DNA from: Cinclus cinclus
Lineage: Eukaryota > Chordata > Aves > Passeriformes > Cinclidae
DNA length: 64,000 nucleotides
NCBI RefSeq assembly: GCF_963662255.1
Contig: NC_085082.1
Coordinates: 682,001 to 746,000 of the forward strand
Direction: 5' to 3'
Below are positions 1 through 27,367 of the stretch, one piece after another (within the stretch, counting starts at the first letter, position 1; every line of letters begins with the position of its first letter). The position numbers and the translations under genes are program-made. Below the pieces are notes generated by a model, which did not search any database, was not told where the DNA came from, and saw only the letters and a list, made by a program, of their open reading frames with translations.

Positions 1-270
1 CCACGGTTCGTGATCAGGATTTTGGGATTTTTCAGGATTTGGGTTTTTTTTTCAGGATTTGGGATTCCCCCAAGGTTCATGATCAGGATTTTGGGGTTTT
101 TCAGGATTTGGGGTTTTTTTCAGGATTTGGGGTTTTTTGTCAGGATTTGGGATTCCCCCAAGGTTCATGATCAGGATTTTGGGATTTTTCAGGATTTGGG
201 TTTTTTTTTCAGGATTTGGGATTCCCCCAAGGTTCATGATCAGGATTTTGGGGTTCCCCCCACCCCCCAC
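1..270. repeat. CAPNS1 intron minisatellite
   Basis: Four starts of a 68-89 bp unit containing GGTTCATGATCAGGATTTTGGG followed by copies of CAGGATTTGGG and T-runs. It ends about 30 bases before the first visible acceptor. Confidence 0.85.
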
Positions 271-301
271 CCCCCTCCCACCCACCCAAATTTTCCCCCA
301 G

Positions 302-3300
302 GACATGGAGGTGAGCCCCACCGAGCTCATGAACATCCTCAACAGGGTCGTCACCCGCCGTGAGTGCCCCCCAAAATCGGGATTAGGGTGGGATTTTGGG
401 GTTCCCGTGGCTCTGACTGGATCCAGGAATTGGGGGAACACCCCCTCCACCCTCCCAAAAAACCCAAAAAAAACCCCGTGACCCCCCCAGACCCCGACCT
501 GAAGACGGATGGATTTGGGCTGGACACGTGCCGGAGCATGGTGGCGGTCATGGATGTATCCTGAGATTTTTTTATTTTTATTTTATTTTTTTTTTTTTGG
601 GTTGGGATTTTGGGGGGGGGATTTTGGGGTGTGGGGAAATGCGGGAGGGGTGGGGGGGAGGGGGGGGGGGGATGGGTTCTTCGCCGCTCCCCAAAATGTC
701 CTTGATGAGCCCCCTCCCCCAATCCAAGAGCGACACCACCGGGAAATTGGGATTTGAGGAGTTCAAATATCTCTGGAATAACATCAAGAAGTGGCAGGTG
801 AGGACCCCCAAAAATTTGGAAATTTGGGGGAGGGTCTGGAATTGAGGTGTGGGGGGGGGGGGCGGGAGGGGGGGCGTGTCCTAAAAATATGAAGTGGGGG
901 AGGTCAAAGTGGAACGGGGATCCCAAAATTGGGGGTGCTGAGGATGGAGGGAGACCCCAAAATGGATCCCAAAATTGGGGGGGGTGGGGGGGGAATCCTA
1001 AAATAAAAGGTCAAAAATCGAGGAGTGATGAAAATTGGGGAGGGGGGGGGTCAGGGATGGGGGGGGGGGGGGGGGGGGGGCACCCCAAAAAATCGGGGGT
1101 GGGAACTTCAAAATCAAAAGTGGGCATCCCAAAATCGAGGATTGCTCAGAACTGAGGAGACCCCAAAATTCCCATCCAGAATCCCAAATTCCCATCCCGG
1201 AATCCCAAAATTCCCATCCCCGAATCCCAAAATTCCCATCCTGAGTCCCAAATTCCCATCCCCAAATCCCAAAATTCCCATCCCGAAATCCCAAAGTTCC
1301 CACCCCGAAATCCCAAAATTCCCATCCAGAATCCCAAATTCCCATCCTGGAATCCCAAAATTCCCATCCAGAATCCCAAATTCCCATCCCCGAATCCCAA
1401 AATTCCCATCCGCGAAATCCCAAAATTCCCATCCCCGAAATCCCAAAATTCTCGGCCCTCCCCCTTAAATCCCATTAAACAGGGGGTGGGGGTGGGGTGG
1501 GGGTTGGGATTTTTTTGAGTTTTTTTATTGAGGAGGGGTCCTCAAATTCTTGGGGGGGGGGGGTGAAGGATTTTTTTTTTTTTTTTTTTGGGGGGGGGGT
1601 GCACGACCCCTAACCGGGGATGACCCCCCCCCTCCCCCCTCCCCCACCCCCCCAAAATTTTTTTTTTTTTTTGTTTTCCCCTCCCCCAGTGCGTGTACAA
1701 AGAATTCGACGCCGATCGCTCGGGGACCATCGGGCCCCAGGAGCTGCCAGGGGCCTTTGAGGCCGCAGGTTTGGGGCATTTATTATTTATTTTCTTTTTT
1801 TTTTTTTGGGTGGGGGGGGTTTTCAGAAATTTGGGGGCTTGGGGGGGATGGGAGGGGTGCGGGGGAGGGGTTTTGGGGGTGGGGTTGGGTTGGGTTGGGG
1901 TGAGGGTTGGAATTGTTCAGGGGAGGTTTGAAAAAATCATCGGGATTTTTTGAAGTCGGCTCTTGTGGGGGGGGGTGAGTCCAAAAATTATTGGGGAGCC
2001 CCCTAAAAAAAATCAGCACGGGGGTGATGCCAAAAATTACCCTAAAAAATCAGCACGGGGGTGATGCCAAAAATTACCCTAAAAAATCAGCTCAGGGTGA
2101 TGCCAAAAATTACCCTAAAAAATCAGCACGGGGTGATCCCAAAAATTGCCCTAAAAAATCAGCACGGGGGTGATGCCAAAAATTACCCTAAAAAATCAGC
2201 TCAGGGTGATGCCAAAAATTACCCTAAAAAATCAGCACGGGGTGATCCCAAAAATTACCCTAAAAAATCAGCACGGGGTGATCCCAAAAATTGCCCTAAA
2301 AAATCAGCACGGGGGTGATGCCAAAAATTGCCCTAAAAAATCAGCTCAGGGTGATCCCAAAAATTGCCCTAAAAAATCAGCACGGGGGTGATGCCAAAAA
2401 TTGCCCTAAAAAATCAGCACGGGGGTGATGCCAAAAATTGCCCTAAAAAATCAGCTCAGGGTGATCCCAAAAATTGCCCTAAAAAATCAGCACGGGGGTG
2501 ATGCCAAAAATTGCCCTAAAAAATCAGCACGGGGGTGATGCCAAAAATTGCCCTAAAAAATCAGCTCAGGGTGACCCAAAATTTCTGGGGAGCCCCAAAA
2601 ACCAGCACGGGGTGACCCTAAACTTTCCAAGGACCCCAAAAATCACCCCAGGGTGACCCCAAATTCCCCTGGGGAGCCCCAAATTCACCCCAGGGTTCCC
2701 AAAAATCACCCCAGGGTGACCCCAAATTCCCCTGGGGAGCCCCAAATTCCCCTGGGGAGCCCCAAAATCACCCCAGGGTTCCCCAAAATCACCCCAGGGT
2801 GACCCCAAATTCCCCTGGGGAGCCCCAAATTCACCCCAGGGTTCCCAAAAATCACCAGGGACCCCCCAAAATCCCCCAGGGTTGACCCCAAAACCCTCCG
2901 GGGACTCCCCAGATCCCCCTAAGATTTTGGATTCGGGATTTTTGGAGCGCTCAGGATATTCGAGGGGGGGGGGGGAGGGCTCAAGGATATTTTTGGGGCG
3001 ATTTTAGGGGTGACCCCAAATTATATTTAGGGAAGATTCACAATTATTTGGGCTCCTCGGGGTGGAAGATGGGAATATTCAGGAGGAGAGAATGGGATTT
3101 TTTTTTTTTTTTTGGGGGGGGGGGGGGGAGGATTTGACCAATTTTGGGGTCCAAATTATCCAAATTTTGGGGTGTGTTGGAATTAGGGGAAGTGGGCTTA
3201 AAAAAAAAAAAAAAATCCCTTGTGCCCCCTCCCCAGGATTTCGGCTGCCCCCCGCACTTTGGGGGGTTTTGGGGCGTCGTTACGGGGACGAGGGGGGGAA

Positions 3301-5687
3301 CCTGGATTTTGACAACTTCATCAGCTGCCTCGTGCGCCTGGACGCCATGTTCCGTACGGGAACCCCAAAATATTTTGGGTTTTTTTTGGGGGGGGGTGGG
3401 GTGGGGAGAGAATCTGGAAATTTTATGGGGGGTGGGATGGTGAAATATGGGGAGGAGATGGGGAAATTTGGATGGGGAGGTGGGGGGGGGGGATGTAATA
3501 ATTTTTTTTTTTTTTTTTGGGGGGGGGGGGGTTGGGTAAAAATCTGAAAATCTGGGGGGGGGGAAATCCCAAAATCTCAGGGGGGGGGGAAATCTCAAAA
3601 TCTGAGGGGGGGGGGAATCCCAAAATCTGGGGGGAAAATCCCAAATATTGGGGAGGGGTGGGGGAAATCCCAAAATCTGAAAATCTGGGGGGTGGAAATC
3701 TCAAAATCTCGGGGGGGGAAATCCCAAAATCTGGGGGGGAAATCCCAAATATTGGGGAGGGGTGGGGGAATCCCAAAATCTGAAAATCTGGGGGGGGGAA
3801 ATCCCAAAATCTGGGGGAGAAATCCCAAAATCTCAGGGAGGGGGGAAATCTGAAAATCTCGGGGGGGGGGGGGAAATCCCAAAATCTGGGGGGAAATCCC
3901 AAATATTGGGGAGGGGTGGGGGAATTCCCAAATTCTGAAAATCTGGGGGGGGGGAAATCCCAAAATCTGGGGGGAAATCCCAAAATCTTGGGGGGAATCC
4001 CAAAGTCCTGGGGGGAATCCCAAAATCTCGGTGGGGGGGGGGGGGAAATCCCAAAATCTGGAGGGGGAATCCCAAAATTTTGGGGGGAAATGGGAAAATC
4101 TGGGGGGAAAATCTGAAAATCTGGGGGGGAAATCCCAAAATTTGGGGTGGAAATCCCAAAATCTGGGGGGGAAATCCCAAAATCTTGGGGGGGGAAATCC
4201 CAAAATGTGGAGGGGAAATACCAAAATCTGGGAGGAAATCCCAAAATTTTGGGGGGGAATGGTAAAATCTGAGGGGGGAAAATCCCAAAATCTTGGGGTG
4301 GAAATCCCAAAATCTGGGAGGAAATGGTGAAATTTGGTGTGGAAATCCTAAAATCTGGGGGGGAAATCCCAAAATTTGGGGTGGAAATCCCAAAATCTGG
4401 GGGAGAGGGGGGAGAAATCTGAAAATCTGGGGGCAAATCCCAAAATCTGGGGGGGGGGGGTGAATCCCAAAATCTGGACAGGGAAAATCCCAAAACTGAG
4501 AGGAGAAAATCTCAAAATTGAGGGGGGGGGGGGGGGGGGAAATCCCAAAATTAGGGTGGGAGGAAACCCCAAACCCAGGAGACCAATCCCAAAATCCCTG
4601 CGGGACCCAAAAATTCGGGGGAAACCCCAAAATCCCGGAGTTTTATTTGGGTTCCTTGAGAGGGAGTGGGGGGCGGGGTGCAGAGCCCGATTTTGGGGTG
4701 CCCCTCACTGATTTTTGGGGTGCCCCTCACTGATTTTTGGGGTGCCCCTCACTGATTTTTGGGGTCCCCCCAGGTGCCTTCAAGTCCCTGGACCGGGATG
4801 GGTCGGGGCAGATCCGTGTCAGCCTCCAGGAGGTGGGTCTGGGGTCCCCCGAGATGATTTTTGGGGTCCCCCGAGATGATTTTTGGGGTCCCCCGAGATG
4901 ATTTTTGGGGTCCCCCGGGAGGGTTTTTGGAATGTCCCAGAATTTTGGGGAGGTTTTTCTAAGGATGATCCCAAAATGGCCCTGCTTGTGTCACTGGGGA
5001 GACCACGAATCTTTCAGGGACCTCCCCCCAAATTTCTTCAGGGGTGACCCCAAAGTTTGTTGGGGTGAGTCCAGATCTTTCAGGGATCCCCTAAAATCCC
5101 TTTGGGGTGACCCCAAATCCCACCCTGGACTCCCCAAAATCCCTCTGGGATGACCCCAGACCCACCTTGGACTCCCCAAAATCCCTCTGGGGTGACCCCA
5201 AACTCTTCAAGGATCCCCAAAATCCCTTTGGGGTGACCCCAGACCCACCCTGGACTCCCCAAAATCCCTCTGGGGTGACCCCAAATCCCACCCTGGACTC
5301 CCCAAAATCCCTCTGGGGTGACCCAAATCCCACCCTGGACTCCCCAAAATCCCTCTGGGATGACCCCAGACCCACCCTGGACTCCCCAAAATCCCTCTGG
5401 GGTGACCCCAGACCCACCCTGGACTCTCCAAAATCCCTCTGGGGTGACCCCAAATCCCACCCTGGACTCCCCAAAATCCCTCTGGGGTGACCCCAGACCC
5501 ACCCTGGACTCTCCAAAATCCCTCTGGGGTGACTCCAAACCTTCCCTGAACCCCCTTAATCCCCCCCAGGAGCATCCCCAAATTTTCTTGGGGTGACCCC
5601 AAACCTTCCAGGGACCCCCAAAATTCCCCAAATCCTAACCAGGTCTCCCCCCATCAACAGTGGCTCCAGCTCACCATGTACTCGTGA
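302..5687 (+). CDS. CAPNS1: CAPNS1, calpain small (regulatory) subunit 1, last seven coding exons (5' partial)
   Basis: Regulatory subunit of the Ca2+-dependent cysteine proteases calpain-1 and -2; its C-terminal penta-EF-hand domain dimerises with the catalytic subunit. Exons: 302-359, 491-555, 729-797, 1690-1768, 3237-3353, 4774-4832, 5661-5687, all GT-AG with phases that join cleanly into 157 residues and a stop. Seen in order: DMEVSPTELMNILN, DTCRSMVAVMD, a Ca2+ loop SDTTGKLGFEEFKYLW, KEFDADRSGTIG (next EF loop), ELPGAFEAAG, NLDFDNFISCLVRLDAMF, AFKSLDRDGSGQI and the conserved C-terminus WLQLTMYS. The length from DMEV to the stop equals that of the mammalian protein. The Gly-rich N-terminal domain and earlier exons lie left of the window. 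The exon 3237-3353 is the most divergent (LPPALWGVLGRRYGDEGGN where mammals have LNEHLYNMIIRRYSDESGN). Introns are minisatellite. The gene is followed head-to-tail by DMPK about 1.5 kb downstream. Confidence 0.96.
840..1689. repeat. G-rich tract, then ~20-bp minisatellite and homopolymers, CAPNS1 intron
   Basis: 840-1130 is G-rich with a very long poly-G run at about 1058-1080. 1160-1455 is a roughly 20-bp unit of the form AATTCCCATCCC(G)AATCCCA. 1470-1689 is poly-T, poly-G and poly-C runs leading to the acceptor at 1689. No gene is seen in it. Confidence 0.8.
2005..2890. repeat. Two adjacent minisatellites, CAPNS1 intron
   Basis: 2005-2575 holds about 15 copies of a 36-37 bp unit (AAAAAATCAGCACGGGGGTG plus ATGCCAAAAATTACCCT). 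2575-2890 holds a different unit built from GACCCCAAATTCCCCTGGGG and AATCACCCCAGGGT. The short open frames here are repeat translations. Confidence 0.9.
3535..4640. repeat. ~19-bp GGGGGAAATCCCAAAATCT minisatellite, CAPNS1 intron
   Basis: About 1.1 kb of a degenerate ~19-bp unit. It is strand-asymmetric (G-rich on +), so stops are rare and long spurious reading frames appear on both strands. Confidence 0.9.
4690..5560. repeat. Short tandem blocks flanking the penultimate CAPNS1 exon
   Basis: 4690-4770 holds three copies of CTCACTGATTTTTGGGGTGCC, running up to the acceptor at 4773. 4850-4915 holds GAGATGATTTTTGGGGTCCC, three copies. 5085-5545 holds about nine copies of a ~43-bp unit (CCCACCCTGGACTCCCCAAA then ATCCCTCTGGGGTGACC). 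The exon 4774-4832 lies between the blocks. Confidence 0.85.
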
Positions 5688-5822
5688 TGGGACCTTCCAG
5701 GACCTTCCAGGACCCCAAAAAATCCCCCCGGACACTCCAGGACCCCAAAAATCCTCCTGGACCCTCCAACTGCACCCCCAGCCCCCCCCCCCCCCGCCCT
5801 AAATCTGCACTCCCCCTCCCCA

Positions 5823-5828
5823 AATAAA
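5823..5828 (+). promoter_or_regulatory. CAPNS1: CAPNS1 poly(A) signal AATAAA
   Basis: A canonical AATAAA sits 136 bases after the CAPNS1 stop codon, in a C-rich 3'UTR. GT-rich sequence (tcggctctgttttgggg) follows about 35 bases later, as expected for a downstream element. Confidence 0.8.
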
Positions 5829-6099
5829 CACCCCCCACCCCTCCAAACTCACTCGGAACTTTCGGCTCTGTTTTGGGGGGGATTTTGGGCGGGTCCCTGG
5901 GGATTTTGGGGGGTCTCTGGGGTCTGGGAGAGTTTTATGGGGGGGTTGAGAATTTGGGGAGGGGTCTGTGAAGATTTGGGGGGCACCGGGAGGGGGCGGA
6001 TCCTCAGCACTGGGGGTCCGGGGAGGCTCCGAAGGTTGGTAATGGGGGGGGTCCCGGGTTCAGCTCGGGGTCCTGGCAGGGGGGTCCCGGTCCCGGTTC

Positions 6100-7175
6100 G
6101 GGGGTCCCAGTCCCGTTATGGGGGTTCCAGTCCCAGTCCCGGTCCGGGTATCCCAGTCCCAGATCCAGTATCCCCGTTCCGGCGTCCCAGTCCCGGTGTC
6201 CCAGTCCCGGTATCCCAGTCCCCGTCCGGGTGTCCCAGTCCCGCCTATCCCAGTCCGGGTGACCCAGTCCCGGTATCCCAGTCCCGGTATCCCAGTCCCA
6301 GTCCGGGTGTCCCAGTCCCGGTATCCCAGTCCCGGTATCCCAGTCCCAGTCCGGGTGTCCCAGTCCCGCCTATCCCAGTCCGGGTGTCCCAGTCCCAACC
6401 CTCCTATCCCAGTCCCAGTCCCGGTCCGGGTGTCCCAGTCCCGGTATCCCAGTCCCAGTCCCGGTATCCCAGTCCCGGTATCCCAGTCCCAACCCTCCTA
6501 TCCCAGTCCCAGTCCCGGTCCGGGTGTCCCAGTTCCGGTGTCCCAGTCCCGGTATCCCAGTCCCAACCCTCCTATCCCAGTCCCAGTCCCGGTCCGGGTG
6601 TCCCAGTCCCGGTATCCCAGTCCCGGTGTCCCAGTCCCAACCCTCCTATCCCAGTCCCAGTCCCGGTCCGGGTGTCCCAGTCCCGGTGTCCCAGTCCCGG
6701 TATCCCAGTCCCAACCCTCCTATCCCAGTCCCAGTCCCGGTCAGGGTGTCCCAGTTCCGGTGTCCCAGTCCCGGTATCCCAGTCCCAACCCTCCTATCCC
6801 AGTCCCAGTCCCGGTCCGGGTGTCCCAGTTCCGGTGTCCCAGTCCCGGTATCCCAGTCCCAACCCTCCTATCCCAGTCCCAGTCCCGGTCCGGGTGTCCC
6901 AGTCCCGGTATCCCAGTCCCAGTCCCGGTCCGGGTGTCCCAGTCCCGGTATCCCAGTCCCAACCCTCCTATCCCAGTCCCAGTCCCGGTATCCCAGTCCC
7001 GGTATCCCAGTCCCAACCCTCCTATCCCAGTCCCAACCCTCCTATCCCAGTCCCAGTCCCGGTCCGGGTGTCCCAGTCCCGGTATCCCAGTCCCAACCCT
7101 CCTATCCCAGTCCCAGTCCCGGTATCCCAGTCCCGGTGTCCCAGTCCCAACCCTCCTATCCCAGTCCCAATATAC
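6100..7175. repeat. ~12-bp TCCCAGTCCCGG minisatellite between CAPNS1 and DMPK
   Basis: About 1.07 kb of TCCCAGTCCCGGTA-type units, with a longer-range pattern marked by recurring CCCAACCCTCCTATCCCAG. It lies wholly between the CAPNS1 poly(A) signal and the DMPK promoter. Long open frames on both strands (PVPVSQSRYP-like) are translations of the repeat. Confidence 0.9.
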
Positions 7176-7214
7176 CCTAACACACACCCCCCCCTCCCCC
7201 CCCCACCGGATTCC

Positions 7215-7395
7215 TCCAGGACCTCACCCCCCCCTCCTCTCCCCTCCCCTCCCCCCCCTCCCGGTGCCGAGAGGGGCGGGGGCCGAACCGGGCAGGGTGG
7301 GGGTGGGGAGGGGAAGGGACGGGAAGGAGGTGCCCGGGTTCGCCCGGCCCCGGTGCCCGGGAGGCGGCGGAGCCTCCCCCGGTGCGGGCCGGGCG
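7215..7395 (+). promoter_or_regulatory. DMPK: GC-rich TATA-less DMPK promoter / 5'UTR
   Basis: CpG-dense sequence right upstream of the DMPK start codon, with an Sp1-type GC box GGGGCGGGGG at 7273-7282 and purine-rich GGGGAGGGGAAGGGACGG after it. No TATA box is seen. The start ATG at 7396 has G at -3 and G at +4. The transcription start cannot be placed from sequence alone. Confidence 0.6.
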
Positions 7396-25791
<18,396 letters not shown>

Positions 25792-25844
25792 TGACCCCCC
25801 CCCTTTCCCACACAGGGGGCTCCCTGTACATAGACACTCCCCCC

Positions 25845-26065
25845 CCCCCCCCAAAATCACAGGACCCCCTCCCCTCCCCCAAAATCCCATGGGGGGGGGT
25901 CCCCAAAATCCCAGCCCCCCCCCCAAAAAATCACAGGACCCCCTCCCCTCCCCCAAAATCCCATGGGGGGGGTCCCCAAAATCCCAGCCCCCCCCCCCCA
26001 AAAAATCACAGGACCCCCTCCCCTCCCCAAAATCCCATGGGGGGGGTCCCCAAATCCCAGCCCCC
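25845..26065 (+). repeat. DMPK: Three-copy ~70-bp repeat in the DMPK 3'UTR
   Basis: Unit contains AAAATCACAGGACCCCCTCC, AAAATCCCATGGGGGGG and TCCCCAAAATCCCAGCCC. It lies between the stop (25724) and the first poly(A) signal. It is not related to the CTG repeat of the mammalian 3'UTR. Confidence 0.88.
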
Positions 26066-26077
26066 CTCCCCCCCTCA

Positions 26078-26083
26078 AATAAA
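26078..26083 (+). promoter_or_regulatory. DMPK: DMPK proximal poly(A) signal AATAAA
   Basis: AATAAA 354 bases after the DMPK stop; the flanking sequence is C-rich with no clear GT-rich downstream element, so this may be weaker than the distal signal. Confidence 0.55.
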
Positions 26084-26272
26084 CCCACTACACCCCCCTC
26101 ACCCCCCATCCCAAATCGCCCCTCCCCCCCCCAAAAAAAAAAAAAATTGGGGAGGGGTCTCCCCGGTGCCCCCATGACCCTCCCTGAGGGGCAGCGGGAT
26201 GCGACCCCCCCCCCAAAAAAAAAAAAAAAAAAAAAAAAAGGGTGGGGGTGCCCCTCCCCCCCCCATTAGTAA

Positions 26273-26278
26273 TTTATT
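26273..26278 (-). promoter_or_regulatory. DMWD: Possible DMWD poly(A) signal (AATAAA on - strand)
   Basis: TTTATT on + reads AATAAA on -. It is about 1.1 kb after the DMWD stop and inside the DMPK 3'UTR. If used, the convergent 3'UTRs would overlap. No nearer - strand AATAAA was seen. Confidence 0.35.
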
Positions 26279-26413
26279 TGTAGGGACGTTTGCACTAAAG
26301 ACCCCTCCCCCTATTTATGCCCCCGCCCCAAAATTTGACCCCTCCGGGGTCGCGCCCCCCCCCCCCCCCCCCCCCGAGTTTGTGACGCCCCCCCCCGGGG
26401 GGGAGGGGATGAG

Positions 26414-26419
26414 AATAAA
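26414..26419 (+). promoter_or_regulatory. DMPK: DMPK distal poly(A) signal AATAAA
   Basis: GAGAATAAAGTTGTGTTTCTG pattern: AATAAA followed at once by a GT-rich element, 690 bases after the stop. Probably the main 3' end. Another + strand AATAAA at 27119-27124 is possible but lies beyond a minisatellite. Confidence 0.7.
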
Positions 26420-26499
26420 GTTGTGTTTCTGCCACCGCCGTGTCCCCAGATTGTCCCAAAATGTCCCCAAGTGCCACCCAGCGTGTCCCCGCGCTGTCC

Positions 26500-27040
26500 C
26501 CTCCCTGTCCCCAAAATGTCCCCTCTCTGTCCCCTCTGTCCCCTCCTGTCCCCTCCCTGTCCCCTCTGTCCCCTCCCTGTCCCCTCCTTGTCCCCTCCCT
26601 GTCCCCTCTGTCCCCTCCCTGTCCCCTCTCTGTCCCCTCCCTGTCCCCAAAATGTCCCCTCTCTGTCCCCTCTGTCCCCTCCCTGTCCCCTCCTGTCCCC
26701 TCCCTGTCCCCTCTCTGTCCCCTCTGTCCCCTCTCTGTCCCCTCTGTCCCCTCCTTGTCCCCTCCCTGTCCCCTCTGTCCCCTCCCTGTCCCCTCTCTGT
26801 CCCCTCTGTCCCCTCCCTGTCCCCTCTGTCCCCTGCCTGTCCCCTCTCTGTCCCCTCTGTCCCCTCTCTGTCCCCTCTGTCCCCTCTCTGTCCCCTCCCT
26901 GTCCCCTCTGTCCCCTCTCTGTCCCCTCTGTCCCCTCCTTGTCCCCTCCTGTCCCCTCTGTCCCCTCTCTGTCCCCTCTGTCCCCTCCCTGTCCCCTCCC
27001 TGTCCCCTCTGTCCCTTCCCTGTCCCCTCTTCCGGACCCA
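26500..27040. repeat. TGTCCCCTCTGTCCCCTCCC minisatellite between DMPK and DMWD
   Basis: 10-11 bp units in over 40 copies, between the convergent gene ends. The rest of the 1.6-kb interval between the two stop codons holds no gene. Confidence 0.9.
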
Positions 27041-27367
27041 CCGGTGCCACCCGGTTGCCAAAAAAATCCTCTTTAGTATAAATAAGGGGGGAGGGGACGC
27101 GGTGACCCCCTCGGGGACAATAAAGTGACAAAGGCACGGGGAGGGGGAGGGGAGGTCCCCGGGCCCGGCGGTGCCACCTTGGGGACAAAGGGGACAGAGG
27201 TGGCACTGCCGGAGGGGACAGAGGTGACACCGCGGAGAGGGGGGGGGGGGGTCAGTAGTACAGGGGGTGGCACTGCGGGTGACCCGAGAGTCCCTGGGGG
27301 AGGTGACAAAGGTGACACCGAGGGTGGCACAGGTGACACGTGTCCTGGCGGGTGACACAGGTGACGG

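Noticed and set aside
27077..27084. TATAAATA as a TATA box
   Set aside because: It lies between the convergent 3' ends of DMPK and DMWD, with no start codon, exon or CpG-rich promoter attached.
26440..27360. SIX5, expected downstream of DMPK from mammalian order
   Set aside because: No homeodomain or SIX-domain coding sequence could be found; the interval is a TGTCCCCTC minisatellite and DMWD 3' sequence.
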